Assembly (NCBI RefSeq): GCF_021228125.1
Contig: NZ_JAJQQS010000015.1
Location: 124,001-188,000 of the forward strand
Reading direction: 5' to 3'
Length of the DNA: 64,000 nt
From: Streptomyces albireticuli
GTDB lineage: Bacteria; Actinomycetota; Actinomycetes; Streptomycetales; Streptomycetaceae
A model generated the notes under the pieces. That model ran no database searches. It saw only the letters and a program-made list of their open reading frames with translations, and was not told where the DNA came from. The stretch's first letter is position 1, and each line of letters opens with the position of its first letter. Position numbers and translations under genes: made by a program. Shown piece by piece: positions 1 to 8,840 of this stretch.

Positions 1-1494
1 GTCCTCGTCACCCCCGCCGGTGGGACGTGGACCGCGGGACGGCTGCACTCGGCCGCGAACCAGCTGGTCCGCGGCCTGCGCGAAGCGGGGCTGCGGGCCG
101 GGGACGCGTTCGCCGTCCTCCTCCCGAACGGCGTCGAACTCCTCACCGCCCACCTCGCCGCCACCCAGGCCGGCTTCTACCTCGTCCCCGTCAACCACCA
201 CCTCGTGGGACCCGAGACCGCCTGGATCCTCGCCGACTCCGGAGCCCGGGTCCTCATCGCCCACGAGCGCTTCGCCGCCACCGCGACCGCCGCCGCCGAC
301 GAGGCGGGCCTGCCCGCGGCCCGCCGCCACGCCGTCGGCGACATCCCCGGTTTCCGCCCGTACGAGGCCCTCCTCGACGGCAGGCCCGGCACCCCACCAC
401 CGGACCGCACGCTCGGCTGGGTCATGAACTACACGTCCGGCACCACCGGCCGCCCCCGGGGCATCCGGCGCCCCCTGCCGGGAAAACCGCCGGAGGAGTC
501 CCATCTCGGCGGATTCCTCGGCATCTTCGGCATCAAGCCCTTCGACGGCCATACGCACCTGGTCTGTTCACCGCTCTACCACACGGCCGTGCTCCAGTTC
601 GCCGCCGCGTCCCTGCACATCGGCCACCGCCTGGTGGTGATGGACAAGTGGACGCCGGAGGAGATGCTCCGGCTGATCGACGCCCACCGGTGCACCCACA
701 CCCATATGGTCCCCACCCAGTTCCAGCGGCTCCTGGGGCTGCCCGCACGGGTCAGGGCGGGCTACGACGTGTCGTCGATGCGCCACGCCGTCCACGGCGC
801 CGCGCCCTGCCCGGACCACGTCAAGCGCGCGATGATCGAATGGTGGGGGGACTGCGTCGAGGAGTACTACGCGGCCAGCGAGGGCGGTGGCGCCTTCGCC
901 ACCGCCGAGGACTGGCTGAAGAAACCGGGAACCGTCGGCAAGGCGTGGCCCATCAGCGAACTCGCGATCTTCGACGACGAAGGGGAACGCCTTCCGCCGG
1001 GCCGGCTCGGCACCGTGTACATGAGGATGACGACCGGTGGCTTCGCGTACCACAAGGACACCGCCAAGACGCGCGAGAGCCGCATCGGCGACTTCTTCAC
1101 CGTCGGCGACCTCGGCCTGCTCGACGAGGACGGCTATCTCTTCCTGCGCGACCGCAAGATCGACCTGATCATCTCCGGCGGCGTCAACATCTACCCCGCC
1201 GAGATCGAGTCCGTGCTCCTCGCCCATCCGGCCGTGGCCGACGCCGCCGTCTTCGGCGTCCCGCACGACGACTGGGGCGAGGAGGTGAAGGCCGTCGTCG
1301 AACCCGCGGAGGACCGTGCGCCGGGCGCCTCGCTGGCGGCGGACATCGCCGCGCACTGCGCCCGGTCGCTCGCGGGCTACAAACGCCCCAGGAGCATCGA
1401 CTTCATCACCACCATGCCCCGCGACCCCAACGGCAAGCTCTACAAACGCCGCCTGCGGGAGCCCTACTGGAAGAACCGGGGCCGCCCGTCGTGA
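1..1494 (+). CDS. Acyl-CoA synthetase (AMP-forming), 5' end outside window
   Basis: Activates a carboxylic acid to its acyl-AMP and then acyl-CoA in the cytoplasm. The reading frame is open from base 1, so the true start lies upstream; 497 codons are present and family members are usually slightly longer, so only a short N-terminal piece is missing. Visible motifs are the P-loop YTSGTTGRPRG near nt 430-462, the hinge region DRKIDLIISGG near nt 1150, and the terminal lysine motif NGKLYKRRL near nt 1429. The substrate cannot be read from sequence. It is the first of four CoA ligases within about 8.7 kb, which suggests a fatty, aromatic or steroid acid catabolic neighbourhood. Confidence 0.9.
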   Translation, partial: VLVTPAGGTWTAGRLHSAANQLVRGLREAGLRAGDAFAVLLPNGVELLTAHLAATQAGFYLVPVNHHLVGPETAWILADSGARVLIAHERFAATATAAADEAGLPAARRHAVGDIPGFRPYEALLDGRPGTPPPDRTLGWVMNYTSGTTGRPRGIRRPLPGKPPEESHLGGFLGIFGIKPFDGHTHLVCSPLYHTAVLQFAAASLHIGHRLVVMDKWTPEEMLRLIDAHRCTHTHMVPTQFQRLLGLPARVRAGYDVSSMRHAVHGAAPCPDHVKRAMIEWWGDCVEEYYAASEGGGAFATAEDWLKKPGTVGKAWPISELAIFDDEGERLPPGRLGTVYMRMTTGGFAYHKDTAKTRESRIGDFFTVGDLGLLDEDGYLFLRDRKIDLIISGGVNIYPAEIESVLLAHPAVADAAVFGVPHDDWGEEVKAVVEPAEDRAPGASLAADIAAHCARSLAGYKRPRSIDFITTMPRDPNGKLYKRRLREPYWKNRGRPS

Positions 1495-1509
1495 GCGGGC
1501 GGCCCCGGT
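1475..1509. terminator. Hairpin overlapping the stop codon of the first CoA ligase
   Basis: Arms 1475-1488 and 1496-1509 are perfect 14-bp complements around a 7-nt loop. The TGA stop (1492-1494) lies in the loop, so the last codons form the left arm. It sits between convergent genes and could terminate from both sides; no U-tract follows, as is common in high-GC actinobacteria. Confidence 0.6.
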
Positions 1510-1530
1510 GACCCCACGGAAGCGGTGCGG

Positions 1531-3972
1531 TCAGCGCTCGCTCACCCGCACGACCCGCAGCCCCGGCGAGGACAGGATGTCCTTCTCGCAGAACCGGCCG
1601 GGGATCATCCGGCCGGCCGAGAACAGCCGGGTCTGGTCCGCGTGGTGCGGCGACGTCGGGTCGGAGGACTGCCCGTACGTCAGCAGCGTGCGGGCCACGG
1701 GGCAGGCGCTGCCGTCGAAGCCCACCGCCTGGATGTAGCTGGAGCCGAACCGCACGTCCGGGTAGCCGCCGCGGGCGGAGTCCCACGGCGCCGCGTGGAT
1801 CATGTTCCAGACGCCGAGGGCGTCCGTGCCGCCCGGAACGGGGACGCGCTCGCCGTCCCGTACGACGAACTGGTGCTCGCCCAGCGGCGCGTCCAGGGCG
1901 ATGTCCGCCGCCCGCAGCTCCGCGACCGCGTCGGCGAGGGCGCGCCCGAACGCGGGGGACGCGGTGTTCAGGGTGTTCGGCGTGGTCACCGGCGCCGCGG
2001 CGGAGAAGGGCACGCGCCACAGCTCCGCCGGCCGGGCCTCGGCCACGAGCCGGCGCCAGAAGCGGTCGAAGAGGACCGCGCCCTCGCTGCCCGTGTTCGT
2101 CGTACGGTCCCAGCGCTCCAGGACCCCGCAGGCCGCCGACACGTCGACGGCCTTGCCGTCGCCGCCCGTGGCCTTGCCACCCGGCAGCGCCGCGCAGGCC
2201 CTGGCCGCGTCGGACGCGGCCAGGGCGCCTGCGGTCGAGCGGTTCGCGAACTGCTGCCGCTCCAGGTCCGCCACGGTCAGCCCGCCGCGCTCCGCCATGG
2301 CGGAGACGTCCTCGACGGCGCCGCGCGTGCGCGGCGACCGCGCCGTTCCGGTGTCACCGAAGATCCTCGGGTAGCCGGTGAGCGGCCGGTCGGCATTGGC
2401 CAGCCAGGGGCTGTCGTTGGAGTTCTCGGCGTACGGCGCGTCGATCAGCGTCGGCATCGCGGAGGGCCCGAAGATGCCGAGCTGGAGGGCGTCGGCGTCC
2501 CTTCCCAGCGCGCAGCCGCCGCGCGAGCCGTCCAGGACCGCGAGGCCCGAGGCGGGGAACGTCCGCTTCCCGAGCTCGGTCGAGCAGCGCCCGGCGAGCT
2601 CGTCGGTCACCCGGGGCAGCACCTGCGCCTGGGTGTAGAGGCTGTGGCCGCCGGAGTCGGCGGCGATGGTGTTCACCCACGGCAGGCCCTGCGTACGGCG
2701 CAGGGCGTCCCGGATCCCGGCCACGCCGCGCGACCTGCCCAGGGCGAGCGAGGCGTCGGTGAAGCGCATGCTCTCCGCGTTGGGGTCGACCAGGGCGTAG
2801 GCCTTGCCGTCCGCCCAGGGCAGGGGCAGCTCGTCGAGCGAGGTCACCACCGGCCCGTAGCGGGTCCACCACTGGCTGCGGGTGACCTTGGAGGTCCGGC
2901 CGTCCTCGCCCCGGACGGGCACGGTGACCGAGCGCTCCGACATCCGCTCCGCCTTGCCGTCCACGAGATAGGAGCGGTCGTCACCGGGCGCGGTCTTCAG
3001 CTCGTACAGGGCCGTCGGCACGCCGGTCGCGACCGTGTGGCTCCAGGCGACGCGCTCGTTGTGGCCGATCTGCACGCCGGGCATGCCGAGCAGCGAGCCG
3101 CCGGAGACGTTCAGTTCGCCGGGGATGGTCTGCTGCGACTGCCAGAAGCGCCGGCTGCCCTGCCACGGGTAGTGCGGGTTGCCGAGCAGCAGGCCGCGCC
3201 CGCTCGCCGTGGTGGAACCCGCGAAGGCCACCGCGTTCGACCCCATCCCGGCGTTCCGCCGCCGCTCGTCGAAGATCTTGCGGGCCGTCTCCGCCGGGTC
3301 CCCGGCGGCTTTGCCCGCGCGCGTGCCGGGTGCCGCGGTCGGCTGTCGCGCGGCGCCCGTGATGCCGTCGGCGGCGAGGCCCTGGCCGCCGAGGACGGTG
3401 ATGGCGTATCCGCGCCGGGCCACGTCCAGGGCGGTCACCGGCGTGACCCAGTCGGCCCCGCGGCACGCGGGATCGGTGACGCGGTTGCGCGCCAGCCAGG
3501 CGTTGTAGCCCGCGGCCCAGCCGCGCATCAGCTCCCTGGCCGGACGGCTCGGCCCGGCCGGCGCGGGCCGGTCGAGGAGCTTGTCGACGGTCTTCGCGTC
3601 GTTCAGCCCGCGGAAGAACAGGTCGCTGGCGAGGTTGGTGGAGGCGGACGACAGGGAGCCGTCGGGTCTCGCGTCGGGGCCGTAGCGGGCCGAGCGCTCG
3701 CCGCGAAGGGTCACGAATCCGTCGGCGAGGGTACACACCTGGTCGGCGGCCTGGGCCCAGCCGGTGCCGAAACCGAGGTTCGCGTAGTCCTTGGCGGTGA
3801 TGTGCGGGATGCCGTACTCGGTGTAGCGGATGACGGCGGACAGGCCGCCGTCCGAGGCGCGCCCGGTGGGGCCGGGCGCGGCGGCCGAGGCCGTGCCCGG
3901 CAGCAGCGCGGCGCTGGTCAGCACGGCCAGACCGAGGCTCACCAGGGTGCGCGAGCGAGGACGTAGGCGCAA
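1531..3972 (-). CDS. Secreted penicillin acylase family (Ntn-hydrolase) amidohydrolase
   Basis: Hydrolyses amide-linked acyl chains. Relatives include aculeacin/cyclic-lipopeptide acylases and N-acyl-homoserine-lactone acylases such as PvdQ. I start it at TTG 3972 because GGGAG lies 5 nt upstream and the product then opens with a clean Sec-type signal (MRLRPRSRTLV, hydrophobic core, cleavage near ASA). An ATG at 4038 would add 22 residues ahead of the signal. The product is 813 aa, the usual size of the alpha-spacer-beta precursor. The maturation site is GMGSNAV, where Ser of GSN (about residue 245) would become the N-terminal nucleophile of the beta chain, followed by GNPHYPW. Divergent from the CoA ligase at 4131, which might activate released acids (inference). 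Confidence 0.88.
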   Translation of the reverse strand: MRLRPRSRTLVSLGLAVLTSAALLPGTASAAAPGPTGRASDGGLSAVIRYTEYGIPHITAKDYANLGFGTGWAQAADQVCTLADGFVTLRGERSARYGPDARPDGSLSSASTNLASDLFFRGLNDAKTVDKLLDRPAPAGPSRPARELMRGWAAGYNAWLARNRVTDPACRGADWVTPVTALDVARRGYAITVLGGQGLAADGITGAARQPTAAPGTRAGKAAGDPAETARKIFDERRRNAGMGSNAVAFAGSTTASGRGLLLGNPHYPWQGSRRFWQSQQTIPGELNVSGGSLLGMPGVQIGHNERVAWSHTVATGVPTALYELKTAPGDDRSYLVDGKAERMSERSVTVPVRGEDGRTSKVTRSQWWTRYGPVVTSLDELPLPWADGKAYALVDPNAESMRFTDASLALGRSRGVAGIRDALRRTQGLPWVNTIAADSGGHSLYTQAQVLPRVTDELAGRCSTELGKRTFPASGLAVLDGSRGGCALGRDADALQLGIFGPSAMPTLIDAPYAENSNDSPWLANADRPLTGYPRIFGDTGTARSPRTRGAVEDVSAMAERGGLTVADLERQQFANRSTAGALAASDAARACAALPGGKATGGDGKAVDVSAACGVLERWDRTTNTGSEGAVLFDRFWRRLVAEARPAELWRVPFSAAAPVTTPNTLNTASPAFGRALADAVAELRAADIALDAPLGEHQFVVRDGERVPVPGGTDALGVWNMIHAAPWDSARGGYPDVRFGSSYIQAVGFDGSACPVARTLLTYGQSSDPTSPHHADQTRLFSAGRMIPGRFCEKDILSSPGLRVVRVSER

Positions 3973-4130
3973 GATGACTCCCGAGGTGACAGAGGAACGA
4001 ACGGTCTCCTGCGGACATGAGGACGCCGTGGCGGTCAAGGGAGTTGACCACGAACGGGGAGAGGGTGAACCGGCCCGCCTCCCTGCGGCGTCGTCTTGAC
4101 CTCCGCGCGCGGCGGCCCCAGGATCCGGTC

Positions 4131-5636
4131 ATGACCGGAGTCCGGGACAGCACGGTGGACGGCATCCTGCGGCGCACGGCCGCGCGCGTGCCGCGACGGA
4201 CGGCGCTGCGGTACGGGGAGCGCTCCTGGACGTACCGGGAGCTCGACGAGGCGGTGACGGGTGCCGCCGGTGCGCTGCTGGACGAAGGGCTCGTGCCCGG
4301 CGACCGCGTCGCCGCCTACGGCCACAACTCCGACGCGTACCTGATCGGGTTCCTCGGCTGCGCCCGCGCGGGGCTCGTGCACGTCCCCGTCAACCACCGC
4401 CTCACCGGCGCCGGTCTGCGGTACGTCCTCGAACAGTCCGGCAGCTCCCTGGTCCTCACCGACCCGCTCCTGGAGCACCACCTGCCCGCCGGCGTCCGTA
4501 CCCTGCCCCTCCGGGACGCCGGCGGCTCACTGCTGGAACGGCTCGCCGAACGCCCGGAGCACGCGCGCCTGCTCACCGGCGGACCCGACGCGGACGCGCT
4601 CGTACAGCTCCTGTACACCTCGGGCACCACCGCGCTGCCCAAGGGCGCGATGATGACGCACCGCGCCTTCGTGCACGCGTACGCCAGCGCCGTCACGGCC
4701 CTCGACCTCAAGGAGGCCGACCGGCCGGTCCACGCCCTGCCGCTCTACCACTCGGCGCAGACGCACGTCTTCCTGCTGCCCTACCTGGCGGTGGGCGCGG
4801 AGAACGTCGTCATCGACGCGCCGGACCCGGACCGCCTCCTCGAACTGATCGAGAAGGACGGTGTGGACAGCCTCTTCGCCCCGCCCACCGTCTGGATCGA
4901 CCTGGCCCGCGACCCCGGTTTCGGTACCCGCGACCTCTCGGGGCTGCGCAAGGCGTACTACGGGGCCTCGATCATGCCCGTGCCGGTGCTGGAACGGCTG
5001 CGGTCCCGGCTGCCCGGCCTCGCCTTCTACAACTGCTTCGGGCAGAGCGAGACGGGACCGCTGACCACCGTGCTGCGCCCCGAGGAGCACGCGGAGCGGC
5101 CGGCGTCGTGCGGGCGGCCGGTGCTCTTCGTGGAGGCCGGGGTCGTGGACACGGAGGGGCGGGAGGTGCCGGCCGGCACGCCGGGCGAAGTGGTCTACCG
5201 CTCCCCGCAGTTGTGCGAGGGCTACTGGGACGACCCCGGGCAGACCGCGGAGGCGTTCCGGGGCGGCTGGTTCCACTCGGGCGACATGGCCGTCCGTGAC
5301 GCCGAGGGATACCTCACCGTCGTGGACAGGATCAAGGACGTCATCAACTCCGGGGGAGTGCTGGTCGCCTCCCGTGAGGTCGAGGACGCGCTGTACGCCC
5401 ATCCCGCCGTCGTGGAGGCGGCGGTGATCGGGCTGCCCGACGAGCGCTGGATCGAGGCGGTGACGGCCGTCGTCGTCACCCGGGGGCGGGTGACGGAGGA
5501 GGAGCTGCTGGCGCACGCGCGGGAACGGCTCGCGGGTTTCAAGGCGCCGAAAAGAGTGCTGTTCACGGACGGGCTGCCGAGGAACGCGAGCGGCAAGATC
5601 CTCAAACGGGAGCTGAGGGAGCGCTACGGCACATGA
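4131..5636 (+). CDS. Acyl-CoA synthetase (AMP-forming), FadD-like
   Basis: A 501-aa ligase forming acyl-CoA from acid, ATP and CoA. ATG 4131 (MTGVRDSTVDG) is chosen because it begins at the usual family N-terminus; an in-frame extension to 4017 runs into the divergent promoter region. Motifs: P-loop YTSGTTALPKG at about residues 162-172, GQSETGP near residue 304, hinge DRIKDVINSGG near 397, and PRNASGKILKREL at the C-terminus with the catalytic lysine. It faces the penicillin-acylase gene across about 158 nt that must hold both promoters. Substrate unknown. Confidence 0.9.
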   Translation: MTGVRDSTVDGILRRTAARVPRRTALRYGERSWTYRELDEAVTGAAGALLDEGLVPGDRVAAYGHNSDAYLIGFLGCARAGLVHVPVNHRLTGAGLRYVLEQSGSSLVLTDPLLEHHLPAGVRTLPLRDAGGSLLERLAERPEHARLLTGGPDADALVQLLYTSGTTALPKGAMMTHRAFVHAYASAVTALDLKEADRPVHALPLYHSAQTHVFLLPYLAVGAENVVIDAPDPDRLLELIEKDGVDSLFAPPTVWIDLARDPGFGTRDLSGLRKAYYGASIMPVPVLERLRSRLPGLAFYNCFGQSETGPLTTVLRPEEHAERPASCGRPVLFVEAGVVDTEGREVPAGTPGEVVYRSPQLCEGYWDDPGQTAEAFRGGWFHSGDMAVRDAEGYLTVVDRIKDVINSGGVLVASREVEDALYAHPAVVEAAVIGLPDERWIEAVTAVVVTRGRVTEEELLAHARERLAGFKAPKRVLFTDGLPRNASGKILKRELRERYGT

Positions 5637-5663
5637 GGGTCCCGCCCGGCTCCGGACCGCGCC

Positions 5664-6971
5664 TCACGACGCCGCCTTCCCCCGGAGGTCGACGATCCGC
5701 TTGATCTTGCCCACCGACCGCTCCAGCGTTCCGGGGTCGACGATCTCGGCGCCCACCGACACCCCGATGCCGTCCTTCACCCGCCGGACGAGCTCCCCGG
5801 CGGCCGCCGCCCGCTGCGCGGAGGTCGCCTCCGGGCGCGCCTCGGCCCGTACGGTCAGGTGGTCCATGCGGCCCTCGCGGGTCAGCCGCAGCTGGAAGTG
5901 GGGCGCGACGCCGGGGATCTCCAGCACGGCCTCCTCGATCTGCGCGGGGAAGAGGTTGACGCCCCGCAGGATGATCATGTCGTCGCTGCGGCCGGTGACC
6001 TTCTCCATCCGCCGGAAGGCGGGGCGCGCGGTGCCCGGCAGCAGCCGGGTGAGGTCGCGGGTGCGGTAGCGGACGACGGGCATGGCCTCCTTGGTGAGCG
6101 AGGTCAGGACCAGCTCGCCGTGGCCGCCGTCGGGCAGCACCTCGCCGGTGAGGGGGTCGACGACCTCGGGGTAGAAGTGGTCCTCCCAGATGTGCGGTCC
6201 GTCCTTGGTCTCCACGCACTCCTGCGCGACGCCGGGCCCCATGACCTCGGAGAGCCCGTATATGTCGACGGCGTCCAGCGCGAAGCGCTCCTCGATCTCC
6301 CGTCGCATCCCGTCCGTCCACGGCTCGGCGCCGAAGACGCCCACGCGCAGGGAGGTGGACCGCGGATCGATGCCCTGGCGCTCGAACTCGTCGAGCAGCG
6401 TGAGCATATAGCTGGGCGTGACCATGATGACCTCGGGTCGGAAGTCCTGGATGATCCGGACCTGGCGCGCGGTCATACCGCCGGACGCGGGGATCACGGT
6501 GCAGCCCAGCCGCTCGGCGCCGTAGTGCGCGCCCAGACCGCCGGTGAACAGGCCGTATCCGTAGGCCACGTGCACCTTGTGCCCCGGCCGGGCTCCGGCG
6601 GCCCGCAGCGACCGGGCGACGACGTCCGCCCAGACGTCTAGGTCGCGCTCGGTGTAGCCGACGACGGTGGGGGTCCCCGTGGTGCCGCTGGAGGCGTGGA
6701 TCCGCCGCACCCGCTCCTCGGGCACGGCGAACATCCCGAAGGGGTAGTGGTCGCGCAGATCCGCCTTGGCGGTGAACGGGAACCGGCCGAGATCGCCGAG
6801 CGAACGGCAGTCCTCGGGCCGCACCCCGGCGGCGTCGAACGCCCGGCGGTAGAAGCCCACGTTCTCGTAGACGCGCCGCAGCGTCCCCTTCAGCCGCTCC
6901 AACTGGAGCGCGGCCAGCTCCGCCCCGGACATCCGCTCCGCCGCGTCCAGCGGCACGCCGCTCCCCGTCAT
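5664..6971 (-). CDS. paaK: Phenylacetate-CoA ligase family protein (PaaK-like)
   Basis: Adenylate-forming ligase of the PaaK type, about 435 aa, probably converting an aromatic acid to its CoA thioester. The motif SSGTTGTPTVVGYT (about residues 94-107), the GLSEVMGPG region and RSDDMIILRGVNLFPAQIEE are PaaK hallmarks. I prefer ATG 6971 (MTGSGVPLDAAERM), with GAGGG about 8 nt upstream. The alternative ATG at 6998 lies inside a TetR-type palindrome (6990-7003), which argues that transcription starts at or below it. No other paa genes are in the window, so the true substrate may not be phenylacetate. Confidence 0.85.
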   Translation of the reverse strand: MTGSGVPLDAAERMSGAELAALQLERLKGTLRRVYENVGFYRRAFDAAGVRPEDCRSLGDLGRFPFTAKADLRDHYPFGMFAVPEERVRRIHASSGTTGTPTVVGYTERDLDVWADVVARSLRAAGARPGHKVHVAYGYGLFTGGLGAHYGAERLGCTVIPASGGMTARQVRIIQDFRPEVIMVTPSYMLTLLDEFERQGIDPRSTSLRVGVFGAEPWTDGMRREIEERFALDAVDIYGLSEVMGPGVAQECVETKDGPHIWEDHFYPEVVDPLTGEVLPDGGHGELVLTSLTKEAMPVVRYRTRDLTRLLPGTARPAFRRMEKVTGRSDDMIILRGVNLFPAQIEEAVLEIPGVAPHFQLRLTREGRMDHLTVRAEARPEATSAQRAAAAGELVRRVKDGIGVSVGAEIVDPGTLERSVGKIKRIVDLRGKAAS

Positions 6972-6989
6972 CGCCACCACCCTCGACCG

Positions 6990-7003
6990 ACCGATCATTC
7001 GGT
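6990..7003. promoter_or_regulatory. TetR/PaaR-type operator ACCGA-N4-TCGGT before paaK
   Basis: ACCGATCATTCGGT is a perfect inverted repeat of ACCGA/TCGGT half-sites with a 4-nt spacer, preceded directly by a further ACCG. Such half-sites are typical of TetR-family operators including PaaR-type regulators. It lies 18-32 nt upstream of the chosen paaK start, as a repressor site should. The cognate regulator is not adjacent; the TetR gene at 16163 is 9 kb away and need not be the partner. Confidence 0.6.
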
Positions 7004-7080
7004 AGTTTCCTTCCCGCCACGTAAGCAGCAGGAGGAACCGCACGTCAAGAGGGAGGGGGCGCGCGGAGCCGGCGTCCGCC

Positions 7081-8697
7081 TCAGGGCGCGCCCGCCGCCA
7101 CCTCCCGTGCCCAGCGGTAGTCCGCCTTGCCGCTCGGGGAGCGGCGGACGCGGTCCGTGTAGACGACGGCGCGCGGGACCTTGTAGCCCGCGAGGCGGGT
7201 GCGGCAGTGGGCCCGGAGGGCCTCCGGGGGTGGGGGCGTGGCGCCTTCGCGGGGCTGGACGACGGCGGTCACACGCTGGCCCCAGCGGGCGTCGGGGACT
7301 CCGGTGACCAGGGCGTCGTAGACGGCGGGGTGGGCCTTGAGGGCCTGTTCGACCTCTTCCGGGTAGACCTTCTCGCCGCCGGTGTTGATGCACTGCGAGC
7401 CCCGGCCCAGGACCGTGACGACGCCCTCGGCGTCGACCGTCGCCATGTCCCCGAGCAGCACCCACCGCTCGCCGCGCAGCCGGAAGAACGTCTCGGCGGA
7501 CTTCGCGGGGTCGTTGTGATAGCCGAGGGGGACATGGCCGCGCTGGGCCACACGGCCGGGCGTGCCGGGCGGTACGGGCTCGTGGGTGACCGGGTCGACC
7601 ACGGCCGTACGGGCGTTGACGCGCAGCCGGAACCCCCGGCCGCGGTCCTCGGTGGCGGTGCCGTTGAAACCGGACTCCGACGAACCGAAGTTGTTCAGCA
7701 GGGCCACCCCGGGCAGCAGGGCCGCGAACTCCTCCCGCACGGTGTCCGAGAGGACGGCCCCCGAACTGCTGACGGTGAGCAGCGACGAGCAGTCCGTACC
7801 CCGCAGCGGCCCCGCCAGCGCGTCGACCAGCGGCCGCAGCATCGCGTCGCCGACCAGCGAGACGCCCGTGACCCGCTCCTTCGCGACGGTGCGCAGCACC
7901 TCGACGGGCGTGAACTTGCGGTGGAGGACGACCTTCTGGCCGAAGTCGAAGCCGATCAGGGCGGTCAGCGTGGACGTGCCGTGCATCAGCGGCGCCGCGG
8001 CGAAGAAGACGAGCCCCTCGCCGCCCGCCGCCACCCGTTCGGCCAGTTCCTCCGGCCGCTTCACCGGCTCGCCCGTCGGGGCGCCCCCGCCGAGCCCGGC
8101 GAAGAACAGGTCCTCCTGCCGCCACAGCACCCCCTTCGGCATACCGGTGGTGCCGCCGGTGTAGATGACGAACCGGTCGTCGCCCGAGCGCGGCCCGAAG
8201 TCGCGCCACGGCGCCCCGGACGCCTCGGCCTCGGCGAACGGCACGGGCGCGACGCCCGGCTCGGGCGCGCCCTCGGGAGGGGCGCCGACCCGCAGGAGGT
8301 GGCGCAGGGCCGGCGCCTCCGGCAGGGCCCCGGCCACCCGCTCCGTGAACTCGCCGTCGAACACCAGCGCCACCAGGTCCGCGTCCCGGTAGAGATAGGC
8401 CAGCTCGCCCGCCACGTAGCGGTAGTTGACGTTCACCGGCACCGCGCGGATCTTCAGGCAGGCCCACAGCGTCTGGAGGTAGGCGACGCCGTTGTAGAGG
8501 TGCAGCCCGACGTGCTCGCCCGGCCGGACGCCGCTGTCCCGGAGGTGGTGGGCCAGCCGGTTGGCCGCCTCGTCCAGTGCCGCGTACGTCAGCCTGCGCT
8601 CGGTGCCGTCGCCCGGGTGGTCGAGGTGGACCAGGGCCTCCCGGGCGGGCACGGTGTCGACGACGGACTCGAACAGATCCGCGAGATTGTAGTCCAC
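7081..8697 (-). CDS. Acyl-CoA synthetase (AMP-forming)
   Basis: A 538-aa ligase with P-loop IYTGGTTGMPKGVLW, FGSSESGFNG, a hinge containing GRGSQCINTGGEKVYPEE, and C-terminal RSPSGKADYRWA. I choose GTG 8697 (MDYNLADLFESVVD), matching the usual N-terminus of this subfamily; an extension to 8799 has no family-like residues. TAATGT lies at 8707-8702, four bases before the GTG, so the transcript may be leaderless or nearly so. It is followed 109 nt later by paaK on the same strand. It is divergent from the enoyl-CoA hydratase operon, so the two may be co-regulated. Confidence 0.88.
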   Translation of the reverse strand: MDYNLADLFESVVDTVPAREALVHLDHPGDGTERRLTYAALDEAANRLAHHLRDSGVRPGEHVGLHLYNGVAYLQTLWACLKIRAVPVNVNYRYVAGELAYLYRDADLVALVFDGEFTERVAGALPEAPALRHLLRVGAPPEGAPEPGVAPVPFAEAEASGAPWRDFGPRSGDDRFVIYTGGTTGMPKGVLWRQEDLFFAGLGGGAPTGEPVKRPEELAERVAAGGEGLVFFAAAPLMHGTSTLTALIGFDFGQKVVLHRKFTPVEVLRTVAKERVTGVSLVGDAMLRPLVDALAGPLRGTDCSSLLTVSSSGAVLSDTVREEFAALLPGVALLNNFGSSESGFNGTATEDRGRGFRLRVNARTAVVDPVTHEPVPPGTPGRVAQRGHVPLGYHNDPAKSAETFFRLRGERWVLLGDMATVDAEGVVTVLGRGSQCINTGGEKVYPEEVEQALKAHPAVYDALVTGVPDARWGQRVTAVVQPREGATPPPPEALRAHCRTRLAGYKVPRAVVYTDRVRRSPSGKADYRWAREVAAGAP

Positions 8698-8840
8698 GGC
8701 GACATTAGAGCGCCGCCCGGTGGAGGGGGGAAGGCCCACGAGGAAAGGAAACTGATGCCGAGTCAGAAAACTGCCGGGAAGCCCTTGAACCCCCTCCACG
8801 CCTCCTGCACCCTGTTGGGGTCCGACGACAGGAGGACCCC

